Below are positions 48,255 through 58,937 of a DNA stretch of 64,000 nt, in pieces (the stretch's first letter is position 1; every line of letters begins with the position of its first letter). Position numbers and translations under genes: made by a program. Below the pieces are notes generated by a model that did not search any database, was not told where the DNA came from, and was given only the letters and a program-made list of their open reading frames with translations. Origin of the DNA: Tubiluchus corallicola. Taxonomy: Eukaryota > Priapulida > Priapulimorpha > Priapulimorphida > Tubiluchidae. Where the stretch lies: NCBI GenBank assembly GCA_030141605.1, contig JAQGDQ010000025.1:602907-666906 (forward strand), written 5' to 3'.

Positions 48255-50755
48255 TGAACTATTAACTATGAACTATGAATTTTATTTCACACATCAAAAT
48301 ACAATATTGTACACATATATAAACAACAAATAAAATGATTTGAGTAGTGTGAGGTGAGTGTACGACCATACGGTCATTAACACACTCACCTTACTTAAAT
48401 GAAAATGAAAAAATTATTAAAGTTATGCGTGCTTTTGTAGATGACTCAATGAAATTGATGTAATAAAGTAAATGATGTAATACTAGCAAGGAAACATAAG
48501 GAAAACATAATATGTAATTACGATTTTGATATAGGCTGCGATGAATGAATAATTTCATTTAAATTGATTTATACCTTTTACTAATAAAGTAACAAAGGTC
48601 GTAATGGTACCTATTAGTAAAAGAAAAACATTAGTGCAAAAAGACACACGTGCACAAAAAGAGAAAAAACCTCTGGTTTTCTACGCCAATGAATATTTAC
48701 TAAGTAAAAATATCTTATATTGTTTGGTAGCTATTTGTAAAGAAGGAGAGGAAATGATTGTATTGGGTACACTGTTCCACAAAATAACTCCACTGTGCTG
48801 TAAGGTATTTAAGCCATACGCTGTGTTAAATCGTGTTTGAAAATAGTGTCCCATACTTGAAGACCTAGTATAGTGAGAGTGAACATCTTTGATTAAGGTA
48901 AAGTAGTTAGTATATAATTCAGGCAACTGCCGGTTATTATACTTATACATGAATTTAAATAATTCAAGATTATAAATATCTTCTATTTTCAATAAACTAA
49001 GGTGTATGTACGATGGTGTTGCACGGTCTCTGTAATTGGCGAAAGTCATGTATTTAACTATTTTATTCTGAACTGTTATTAGTGGTTGTAATAAGTATTT
49101 TTTTGTTTGCCACCATGACAACACACAGTATTGGAGGTACGGATAGACTAATGCCTGGTAGATCATTTTCAAAACAGGCAAATTAATAAAATGTCTTAAC
49201 TTTGTAAAAATACCAGCTGTTTTGTTTAGTTTTGTTGCTGTAGAGGAGATATGGGTAGACCACTTCATATTGTTGTCAATATGCAACCCAAGGTATTTTA
49301 TACTACTACTTTGTGTTAAAATTATGTCGCCAATTTTGAGTTCGAAAGTGGAAGAGTCTTGTTGTGAAAGGTTCCTACTGATTAACATATACTTAGTTTT
49401 AGTGTAATTAACAGTTAATTTATTTGCTTTCATCCAGTCATCAATCTTTTTTAGTTCGTTGTTAGTGCGATGTTGTAAAGTTGAAAGGTTATTAGATGTG
49501 AGGAAGAGACTTGTATCATCAGCAAAAAGATGAGTGTTAAAATTAGTAGCAAGAGGTAGATCATTGATATAGATCAGGAAAAGCAGTGGCCCAAGAGTTG
49601 ATCCTTGAGGTACACCACAGTTTATATCTAGCAAATCAGAGCATCTATTGTTAATAGTGGTGAACTGTAGTCGGTTAGTTAAATAAGATTTAAGGAGTTG
49701 CAAGACAGGGCCTCTGATGCCATAATAATGTAATTTATGTAGTAGAATATCATGCTGGACTGTGTCAAAAGCTTTAGATAAATCTAAGAATATTGCACAA
49801 GTGAAAAGTTTTTTGTCTAAATTTAGAAGCATATTTTCAACAAATTCGGAAGTAGCTAACGAAGTGGAGTAAGTTTTGCGAAAACCAAACTGAAATTTTG
49901 TTAGTATATTACAAGAAGTGAGAAAATTGTTAATGCGATTACAAATAATATTTTCAAAAATTTTGGAAACTGGTGACAGTAGAGAAATTGGACGATAATT
50001 TGATAGGTTGTTTGGCGAATCATCTTTATAAAGTGGTTTGACTTTAGCTACTTTTAGACAATTAGGAAAGGTTCCTTCAGAAACTGCCATATTAAACAAT
50101 CGAGAAAGAACTGGGACAATTAAATCAGTTGCTAATTTGTAAAATTTGACCGGGACATTTTCTGGGCCAGGTGATTTATTTTCATTAAGTTTATTAAGAG
50201 ACAACAATATTTCAAATTCAGAGATAGGATAAAAGAAGACAGATTTATCATTTGGAGCATTTAAGAATGATTGGTAGGTCTTCAAAGTGGGTGGGATTTT
50301 ATTGGCCATATTACTACCTACAGACTGGAAGAATTTATTAAATGCATTAGCAATAGAGAGATAGTCACTTGTGGTATGACCATTGTTATCTAAATAGGAA
50401 GGGGCAACTTGTGTTTTACTTTTAATTTTCAGTAGGCTGTTAATCGTACTCCATTGCTTCTTAATATTATTTTTGTTTACAGCAAATAAATGGTGATAAT
50501 ATTCTCTTTTGGATTTTTGTTTAACGTGATTTAGTTTATTTGAATAAGTCTTATAATAATCCTTTTTGTAAAGCGAATTAGAAAGTTTGTGAGATTTATA
50601 GAGCTTGCTTCTAGTTCTGATTGATTTTAAAATTCCGGGTGTTATCCAGGGTTTTCGAAAGGATATTGTTTCTCTTTTACTAAGTGTTCGAATCGGGGCA
50701 TGTTTATTAAGGGTGGTTTCAAATGATTCCAAGAAATGGGAAAAAGCAAAAAGCA
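48255..50755 (-). mobile_element. LINE 2, 5'-truncated, nested in the hAT element
   Basis: The 3' end lies at about 48,255 with a (TTCATAG)n-like microsatellite tail. The 3' UTR has a short palindrome (GTGAGTGTACGACCATACGG ... ACACTCACC) at 48,350-48,390. One long open frame (48,681-50,732) covers the linker and full reverse transcriptase. Similarity to LINE 1 begins near the FSHFLESFETTLNKHAP stretch, so the copy is truncated after the endonuclease, near 50,750. Confidence 0.88.
48681..50732 (-). CDS. LINE 2 reverse transcriptase, open frame lacking endonuclease
   Basis: A 683-codon frame without stops. In order: LNKHAPIRTLSKRETISFRK, NKFFQSVGSNMANKIPPTLK, LNENKSPGPENVPVKFYKLA, NYRPISLLSPVSKIFENII, FGFRKTYSTSLATSEFVENM, AIFLDLSKAFDTVQHDILLH, GVPQGSTLGPLLFLIYINDL, the catalytic LFADDTSLF, and thumb and C-terminal parts such as IKYLGLHIDNNMKW. 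The first codon of the long frame is TTG, and the frame simply continues upstream without an ATG because the element is 5'-truncated. The intact frame suggests a younger insertion than LINE 1, but without endonuclease and promoter it cannot move by itself. Confidence 0.9.
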   Translation of the reverse strand: MESFETTLNKHAPIRTLSKRETISFRKPWITPGILKSIRTRSKLYKSHKLSNSLYKKDYYKTYSNKLNHVKQKSKREYYHHLFAVNKNNIKKQWSTINSLLKIKSKTQVAPSYLDNNGHTTSDYLSIANAFNKFFQSVGSNMANKIPPTLKTYQSFLNAPNDKSVFFYPISEFEILLSLNKLNENKSPGPENVPVKFYKLATDLIVPVLSRLFNMAVSEGTFPNCLKVAKVKPLYKDDSPNNLSNYRPISLLSPVSKIFENIICNRINNFLTSCNILTKFQFGFRKTYSTSLATSEFVENMLLNLDKKLFTCAIFLDLSKAFDTVQHDILLHKLHYYGIRGPVLQLLKSYLTNRLQFTTINNRCSDLLDINCGVPQGSTLGPLLFLIYINDLPLATNFNTHLFADDTSLFLTSNNLSTLQHRTNNELKKIDDWMKANKLTVNYTKTKYMLISRNLSQQDSSTFELKIGDIILTQSSSIKYLGLHIDNNMKWSTHISSTATKLNKTAGIFTKLRHFINLPVLKMIYQALVYPYLQYCVLSWWQTKKYLLQPLITVQNKIVKYMTFANYRDRATPSYIHLSLLKIEDIYNLELFKFMYKYNNRQLPELYTNYFTLIKDVHSHYTRSSSMGHYFQTRFNTAYGLNTLQHSGVILWNSVPNTIISSPSLQIATKQYKIFLLSKYSLA

Positions 50756-51024
50756 GGAGGGAATGAGGACAAACTAGTGATGAAAGGCGTTTAATGTGGC
50801 AACAATCCTTTTAATGTGCAAGGCAATGCTTAACGAACTGAAATTGGGAAAGCTTTTTGTGCAAATACCTACAAATTTACTTTACATAAGTGGCTTTTGC
50901 ATGCTGCCGTTTCGCGTAAAAGCCGTGGGTTCAGGCATTAAAAAGCCGCAATCCGCATCCAAATGAATGCGGGTGCCGCAACCGCATGACCGCAAGCCGC
51001 TATCCGCCCATCTCTGATCCGGAA

Positions 51025-52609
51025 AGGGTTAAAATAAAAGCGGAAATCTTTTTTGTTAGTGAAATGTTGTTGGTAGACTTCCAAGAAGATTTCTCGCAAG
51101 TTTTCAAACTTGTGAAAGTTTGAGTGTAGAGTAGAGTTTCAGTTTTAGGGTTTGACTCTATAGTTTGATGGTGTGTGTGTAGTTGTTATTTTGTTCGTTC
51201 TTTTACTGAAAGTCTAAGACACGATTAATAATGATGCCATATTTTGGTACATTAGCTGCTGCTCGCTATGCTAATTCACTTTAGTTTAAATATCTTGGTA
51301 ACTGTCTGCTGCCTTGTGGTTCTACAATGTTGCGTAATACTTGCATGAGCAGTGGTGTCATAGAAGCTGTCAACTACTATTTTATCTTCCTTTTATTAAA
51401 GTTGTAAATTAAAAACCTTTTTTCTTTAATTTTCTTGTTTATTGATTGATTTGCTCCAATTTAAAGTTGAGATAAGTATATTTTATATAACTCAGTAAAA
51501 GCTTAAACGTAATTAAAACTGATACCACATTAATTTTATGGTTTCATGATTTTGCGATGTCTCCTTTACAAAAAATGAACAATGCATTGTACCATAATAC
51601 CACCAGTCAAACGTCTTTAGAAGCAACAGTATATTATTTAACAAGATTAACTGTTGTCTAGATTCTGCAAACATTAATGATAGAGTGTGCGTCACAGCAT
51701 GTCACGCTTTCAGCATACTGGAGCACATTACTGACATGCATAACCAACAATTTACACAAAAAAAAGCAGCTGTAGAAGCACCTAAGGTAGCAGTTTGAAT
51801 AAATAAAGAGGAATTTGTTGCTTTCCTTGATGTAAATAGTGTAATTTGAATCAAATTATCAGTCATGAATTTCTTGTATAAATTATTCAAGGAGTACTTT
51901 TACTAACAGTTGCAAAAGGGCTGGCCCTGGTCCCACAATTTAAATGTGTTCCAACCTCTTCAAATAGTCTTTCATAAATGCAGTTACATTTCACAAGCAT
52001 TTTCACCAGTCATTGATTTGAAACATGCATGACTATTGCGTACGCAAATAGAGATACTTCATGGTTGCTTATAAAACTAAAGACATTATTATTAATAAGC
52101 TTAAAGACAATAAAATCCCACATTTATTTTTGTGCTAATAAATTTTTTATAAGAAGATCTCCGGCAAACACTCAGTGGTTGCTAATGTGCTTGACAGTAC
52201 ACTATTGATATGTAACAGTTCAACACAATGTAGCCAAGTCCATAGTTTCGTGTCACTGCTTAACTTATTATATCATTTGCTATATGAGATACAATTATTT
52301 CCGCAAAAGCCTCGCACGCAACAGACTTTGTCATATAACTCAAATTGAAAGGGTTATAAATACCAATCATTCAATGCTGTTTCATGAATGCAACTTTCGC
52401 AAATTCAGCTGTTGATCAGTGATATATTCCATAAGCATTTTTACCAGTTGTTGATTCGAAGTGTGTATGACTGTTGCTTGTGCACTTAGAAAGTTTTTAG
52501 ATACACTTCATGGTTTCGTATAAAACTAAAAACTATATACTATGCATTTATCACGGTCTGTGCTATTATTACTACACAAATCTACATCAACTTTGTTCAA
52601 TATTTTCAG
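51025..52609. other. Upstream flank of the RNF4-like gene
   Basis: No exon or repeat family seen. A splice acceptor (TATTTTCAG) at 52,601-52,609, four bases before the ATG, implies a 5' untranslated exon somewhere to the left that I could not locate. Confidence 0.35.
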
Positions 52610-52613
52610 GATT

Positions 52614-55600
52614 ATGACGAGTTTACTTTCGTCAAGACCTCGACGCCGTCGACAGCGTAGTCGAGCTGCGGAACAAACATCACCTGCTGGTAAGCTAAAT
52701 ATAATGTACACATTAATTTTTGACAAAACCAATGTAATTTTTGTGTTGTCTTTGCTTTTACCTTATTCTTTACAGAGATTTTGTTTCTACATATAATCCA
52801 AATAAGCCGTGATACATCATCTTACTTCATGTTGTATGCTGTTGACCTCGATTCAGATTTCATCACTGTTGGCGAAATCAGGTTTTCTTAATAATTTAAA
52901 AACCAAATGGGAAAATCAGTTCACTAATTTATTAATTCGGATGAGATAAGTATAATCATCTGTTTATAATACACACAGTAGCCCTGTTTTTACGTAATGC
53001 TTAAAATGTTTTCACATTTTAATAATGAACATGTACTTGTACTTTTTTTCTAGGTCTAGATGTCTGTATAGATTTAACCAGTGATACTCAGGAATTCGAT
53101 GCCAATGGACAACTGATTGACTTAACAAGTGTTAGCGATACACCGGTGTCAACTAATCCAGGTAAAAGATTGAATATTTACTAACGAATATGTTTTTGTT
53201 AAAATGTAAAATTTGATGTTAATATCATACACTGTGCGGAATTTTCCAGAGTACATTTTATCGGATTATACCCAACTAAAAAAAATTATCGTTTTAAAAT
53301 TAATACAGTTTCATTTTCTTCATAACTGTGTGCATCTGTATTCCTCTTATGGTAAAGATGAATGCAGCAAGACAATACAAGCTACTCCTACAAAACTTAT
53401 AACTTAGTACATATAACTTACCTCGACACACTAGTCTGCTAGATGTTAGACCATTGAGTTTTTTCATACACACATAAGTATGATGTTAAAAGCGATAAAA
53501 TGCAAAATGTGATTTTGAGCTATATAGTCAAAATAATAATAACTCTACAAATATAAAGATCTTTGTGTCTCTCCAGTGGCTCTTACTGTTTCTTACTTTT
53601 TTAAATAAAAAATCAAATCTCGCATATTTTGAGTAAAATTATAAAAATATTTACCCGACAACTTCATTCTGATAAATAACCCACTAAGTAACAAATTTTA
53701 TAATATTTTAATTAAAATTTTGACTGCATACTAGCAGTCATGTTCAGGTAAACAATTATAATTGCTAGTGTGCAGTGAAAATGTTGCTTTCCTTAATAAA
53801 AATGTCCTAAAATTTGTTTTGATTTTACTGTTGTGCAGGTAGACCAATTCGGCTACGTAGACGCTTTTCTCGACGGTCGCTGCGATCATCACCATATGTC
53901 TTGCGAAATCGTCGCAACAGTAGCGATATACAGATAGAGGCTGTGGTGGAGCCACCACCAAGTGATTCCGATAATGAGGGTGATGAAGATGATGAGGATG
54001 TACTACCTGTCTTTGACGGGCTATATTCAAGGTATTGTAATATATTCATTAAAATTTATTTTAATTAAATTGTATTTTCATTAGATATACTTTGATGCAG
54101 GTGGCTTGAAACTAAAATGACAAATAACAGACATTCGCAATTTTATAGTAATGGGCTGATCAGCATTTTTGGGTATCAAGTTGACTGCGAGCCAATTGGC
54201 TTTGGTATTCACTGATACCAATCAATCACAAGTCAGATACGAAAATATTCCTGCCACAAAAATTATTCTTAAATTGTGTTGTCTTATTATGTATGTTATA
54301 CATGTCAAAAGATATTACCTGCCGAACTTCAATGCTGAAACTTTGTCATTTATTTGTAATAATGGTGTGAAATAGTAATGCATCAAACAGCTGGAATGGT
54401 CAAAGGGCAGCTGTACGGCTGAAATGTTTAATCTGCTGTATGTATAGCTGGTGTCCTTCAAGGGATCTCAGTTGAATGAGATATGGTTGCTACATGTAAA
54501 TAACATTATGCTAAATATTTCCAAACTTTTGCTCAAAACCAGCTTTATACGTTTTATTTTTACATTCTCTTATAAATTCAGCCATATTTATGGCGTGATT
54601 GGCCCTAATAGTTTAACAAACCAATCAATAATTTAATGAAGAGGCGACCAAAACTTATTTACTAATCACCGATAACAACCAAACACTTCGGTTTGATCAC
54701 CGATCTTTGATTAGTTTGGTCCATCGCTACAATTTAATGTAATGCTGTATGTTTTTTAAATAACTTTAATAACACTTTCATTTACTTAATGTTTAGGCAG
54801 AATATTTGCATCTAATTTGGCTGTCATTTTGCTTTAAAACAAAACCGGACCAAATCTTAAACTGTAGGTCAAAACAACCTGCTCTTTAAAATATTGAAAG
54901 GAAACGTACTGCTTTTTCAAAAATGACTTACGTTAAAGAATTATTACCACACAAACACAACTTCGCATTCGAGCCACTAGTTCTTCACTTTTACAAGCAT
55001 TTCGCCATTCGCTAGTTAGACGGGCACTAGCGCCTGCATTTCGGAAACGCATTGCACAAAAAACAGGTGCTGTAGCTCTCATTTCAGATGTGTTAGTTTG
55101 TGACAAACTACACATGCTTATGCGTGAGCACACAACACACTGAATATCTTACAGTAGCATTGTACTTCAATTTTCATTTTTGCAAACACATGCAACACAC
55201 TCGTGGAATAGTTTTGCTGTTGAAATAATTGGGCTAGCCTGCCATTAATTAAGTTTTTAATCTATTATTTAATTATCAGAAACGCTTTTGAAGTATTAAT
55301 TGTATTAAAATGTATACTTTTTATCAGCCTTGAAAATTGGGTAGTATATGAAAAATCATCCAGTCTTCCTTTAAGTTGAAACAAATCCTGCTATGCATGC
55401 TTTTGCTTAAAGGTGACAATGTCTCAGTTTAATTGTATAACATATATTGCAGAGATAGAGTCAGACCTGAGACAAACAATACTGATGAACCCGAGGATGT
55501 AGATTTGCAACCTGATTTAGAACTTATATCTTCCAAAAAGAAGAAGAGAACACCCAGCCCTTCACCAGCACCTGCATCTAGTAATGAAGATGAACATACG

Positions 55601-56864
55601 CCAAACACAAAACTCATATGTCCTGTGTGTTTAGAAGGGGTAAGTTAAGATGTGCTGTCACCAAAGCTTTGTATGTAAGCATTCTTAGGTCTGGAGATGA
55701 TGAAATACTTTTCCAGTCATCAGAGTTGGAAGTTTGAAGAATACTAATGTTATAGCTCTTTAGCACATATAGTATATTTCCAATCTCCTAAATACACGTT
55801 TGTGAAACAGATTAAATATTTAATGTTAAACGTTGACACATGTGCATTTCAAATTGAATTAAATCAGAGCTGAGCTCAGTTTTGAACCAGTGTCCTTTGG
55901 ATTGAAAGTCCTATGCCATGCTTTTTACATAGTTTGGCAGACTGCAAGCTAAAAGTGATATTGTGAATGATTTTGGATAGTTATTTCATTTTCCTTGGAA
56001 TATTTTTGGATTCTAAGATAATTACAAAAAATTATTTATAAACATTTTAGTATAAGCTACTAGAAATGTTGGGTTAATAAGCAAGCTGTTACGAACTGTG
56101 TTAACAGCTTTCTTGAAAAGGTTCTATATCTAGTAGTCATTGCATTTGACTTGTAATCCAAACGTCCTTGGTTAAAATCACGCTAGTGGCGTAAATTGAA
56201 CTCGTGACACCCAGGGCAGCACTTGAGTTTCCCTCCGTCCCTCAAAAAACACAGTGTAACAACATCATTGCGTTTGTAGATTTGTAAAATTTAGCAGTGT
56301 TGTTTTGCAGTTGCAGTAAGTTGTAGAGATAATGCAAATAATAAAGCGCTACTGAAAAAAAACGCTTTTGAAGAAATAAACTCTTTCTGCATGGTTCGAA
56401 AGCTACAGTAAGTTTCCATAATTGCAAACTTTCAGCAGAAGGCGCTGTAAGGGGTGTTTTTGTGGAAGATTAAGTTGTGTCATGTGTCTTACCTTTCTAC
56501 TGTTCAGGCAAAATCAACTTTTCAAGTGAACTTGATCAAAGTAACGCCCGTGCCAGACTGCCCTCCCCCTCCTTAACTACACCACCGAACCAAGTTCATT
56601 CCCTGATTTTCACATTTCCTCTCCTCCAGTCAGGTTTGATTTCAAAATGATTTCTTAACTGATGATTTTGAAATTAATAAACGTAAGTAATTCATGAAAA
56701 TTTTATTTTCTCAGATTCAAAAGCCAGGCAAGAATCCCACATCTACTGACTGTGGACATCTGTTTTGCAAAGAATGCATTGTTAGTGCCATTAGCTCGCA
56801 AGGAAAGTGTCCCACATGTCGTCGACGCTTAACAAAAAAAAGAATACATCCCATATTCATATAA
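52614..56864 (+). CDS. RNF4: RNF4-like SUMO-targeted ubiquitin ligase, complete
   Basis: Five coding exons: 52,614-52,689, 53,054-53,161, 53,839-54,031, 55,453-55,639 and 56,715-56,864, giving 237 residues; phases close throughout. The N-terminus is arginine-rich (RPRRRRQRSR). Two SUMO-interaction motifs follow, VCIDLTSD (about 29-36) and LIDLTSVSD (about 46-54). Then come a second arginine-rich patch (RPIRLRRRFSRRSLRSS), an acidic run (SDSDNEGDEDDED) and a basic KKKKR. The RING is C3HC4: CPVC (182-185), CGHLFCKEC (201-209) and CPTC (220-223). It ends KKRIHPIFI, matching the conserved HPIYI end of RNF4, which completes the dimeric ligase. Such enzymes ubiquitinate poly-SUMO-modified proteins in the nucleus (family knowledge; fly relative degringolade). 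Confidence 0.92.
54937..55143 (+). other. Unexplained open frame inside RNF4-like intron 3
   Basis: 68 codons without a stop, GC-richer than the surrounding intron. It encodes RATSSSLLQAFRHSLVRRAL, then FRKRIAQKTGAVALISDVLV and a terminal MLMREHTTH. There is no initiating ATG at its 5' end and no splice acceptor before it. It looks like a fragment of a protein-coding element or a retrocopy, but I do not recognise it. Confidence 0.25.
55865..55945 (-). repeat. tRNA-like SINE relic
   Basis: On the minus strand, AAGCATGGCATAGGACTTTC then AATCCAAAGG and a box-B-like CTGGTTCAAAAC gives a tRNA anticodon-to-T-arm layout. A second, similarly decayed one is on the plus strand at about 56,128-56,190. 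Both lie in RNF4-like intron 4. No body or tail could be defined. Confidence 0.35.
56128..56190 (+). repeat. tRNA-like SINE relic
   Basis: ATCTAGTAGTCATTGCATTT, then GACTTGTAATCC and GTCCTTGGTTAAAATCACGC, resembles the D arm, anticodon arm and T arm of a tRNA with decayed box A and B. It is probably the head of an old SINE. Confidence 0.35.
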
Positions 56865-56892
56865 ATTTAAGGTTTTTTCATTTTGTAAGGTT

Positions 56893-56898
56893 AATAAA
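56893..56898 (+). terminator. RNF4-like polyadenylation signal
   Basis: AATAAA 29 bases after the stop codon, in a T-rich context. It is the first canonical hexamer after the gene. Confidence 0.5.
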
Positions 56899-56899
56899 T

Positions 56900-58937
56900 A
56901 TTTGAAATTGTGATGTTTTGCCGATAAGCGACATTTAGTTTTTTGTCATTTTTGTTACATAATTATCATGAATTGTTATATTTGTTTACAAGCTTTTGTT
57001 TTTTTTATTGTATTCTTATTAATCTCATTAGAGTGTCTGTTATCTTTGTTTGCCTTTGTAAAAGAAATTGTAAAACTATGAAATTATCATACTAATGAAG
57101 CTTGGCATATCGTAATGCGATGGTTTTCAGAAAACATGCACCATAATTACTATAGATTAGAAATAGCACATTGCAAACATTTTCCTAAGTGCAATGTACT
57201 TTGTAAATGTTCTATGTATTTGTTTTACTAAAATGACTAAGCACTGTATTATTATAGATGTTAACTGTTTAAATACATTTTCGTCAAATTTTTACTGCAC
57301 TGCCTTATTTTGTTACTAACAAATAAAATGAGAATGAAACAGACAACAGCATCACAGCAAAAGAGACCTTATAGAGTTACTGTGCAAGTAACCCAAAAAT
57401 ACTCAAATTTGACTACTTGACATCTAACTAACTGTTACAACAGATTTTGTTTCAATTGTGATTTAATCTCCTACACCAAAACGACTAAAGATGAGAAAAT
57501 ACTGCAGAATCGGGCACAGGAAAATCAAAGACAGCTAACCATATACACAAACATACCATATACACATACATATAACCATAAGGCATATACTAAGTATCCT
57601 CAGCCATCTGCGTGAGTCTCGGCACAGTTCGTGCTGCATCAATGCAGTGCCATCATTTTGGAAATTTATTATAACATTTATCACAAATACACAAGTTATA
57701 AAAGCTCTACTAACCACTTAATTTTGGAGTTTTTTATACAAATGGGAACCCTGCAAGTTGGAATCCAGCATTCAAAATCGGGATTTGCCTTATTGTCAAG
57801 GATATGCCTCTAAGATGAGCTGCTGAACGGCAGAGATGTCTTGGCCACATTTGTATTAGTATGTATTGTACATCATCCTCTGCAAAGCCATAACCACTCA
57901 GGTATGTACCACAATTGCTTTATTCAAATCATTTGTTAAACCTACACAAATTTATTCATGTGGAAACATGGTGGAGTGAAAGCTGAGTGAAATGTAAAGC
58001 AAATTATTCACTGCAGTTATAATTCTTGTTCATTCATGTGGAAACGTGGTGAAGTGAAACCTGAGTGAAATGTAAAGCAATTTATTCACTGCAGTTATAA
58101 TTCATGTGGAAACGTGGTGAAGTGAAAGCTGAGGGAAATGTAAAGCAAATTATTCACTGCAGTTATAATTCTTGTACGATATTGGGAAGCATACTTGTTT
58201 CTAGAAATTTAGCAAAGCCGATAGTATTACATTTTTTTCGTAAATGGCATCATTACTATGTTAAGATGCTTATAACTTTGAAAAAACTTCTGAACTATGA
58301 AAGAACTAGCATTGCTACCCATAGATGGTTTCTGTTAATATTTAATAAGTACTAGAAGCACATACTATTCAGCTGTACAGGCAGACCAAGTGGTATGATA
58401 TTTACCTTGAACTGAATAAAGCATTGCAAAAATATCACAAAAATCACTAACTAAACTTTTAGGTAAAAAAGACATTCCTATCTGGTGATCCACCAGTACA
58501 AGCATACTTAAATTACCTATAAGACGTATTAATACACTAGAAATTCTGCAATGTGCATATCCTAAGAAAATCCTTACTAAATTCACCAATTTGGTGCAGT
58601 TACACTTAGTGGATTTGTAATATTGCCATGCACTTAAATCAACATTAGCCATTCACTCTTGTTGTAATGGAAAATAGCATATTAAATTGCATGATGCCTT
58701 TATTATGTACAGTAACAGCTACTCCAGCAAAATTTTTAGCACAATTGCAATGTGAGAATCCTAGAATTAGCTGACATTTCTCATACAATCAAAATAACAT
58801 TGACTCAGCATTGTACAGGACTTCACCAAAACTGTCCTGGTCATATCAATCATACCTTATTACTAGCACAGTAATGTGGTAAACACTATCGATTTACCTA
58901 AATATAATAATTAAAAAACACCTACTAAATGCCAGGG
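56900..58937. other. Intergenic region between convergent RNF4-like and MIC60 genes
   Basis: Both genes point into this stretch. It holds a three-copy tandem repeat (57,954-58,174). A minus-strand AATAAA at 58,699-58,704, about 235 bases past the MIC60 stop, is the likely end of that gene. Confidence 0.45.
57954..58174. repeat. Tandem repeat, three copies of 67-79 bp
   Basis: Each unit runs ATTCATGTGGAAACRTGGTG, then AGTGAAAGCTGAGTGAAATG, TAAAGCAAATTATTCACTGC and AGTTATAATTC. Units start at about 57,954, 58,033 and 58,100. The first two have an extra CTTGTTC spacer. Few differences separate the copies, so the expansion is recent. Confidence 0.9.

Larger units (their letters stand above)
46772..51016. 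mobile_element. hAT-type element carrying nested insertions
   Basis: The left end is CAGAGATGGGCGGATATAAC and the right end, on the other strand, CAGAGATGGGCGGATAGCGG. The outside flanks are a perfect 8-bp duplication, ATCCGGAA (46,764-46,771 and 51,017-51,024). CAGRGRTGGGC-type termini with 8-bp duplications are typical of the hAT superfamily. Both subterminal zones are rich in ATCCGC words. A 46,788-46,870 block (TTTCTTGTTTATCC...TTGAATATC) recurs diverged at about 47,306-47,395. Inside are a 5S-like unit (47,402-47,522), a GC-rich block (to about 47,740) and LINE 2 (48,255-50,755). I see no transposase, so it was probably non-autonomous, or has lost its coding part. Confidence 0.85.

Noticed and set aside
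53731-54049. His/Pro/Ser-rich minus-strand frames
   Set aside because: Antisense of RNF4-like exon 3 with its arginine-rich and acidic codons.
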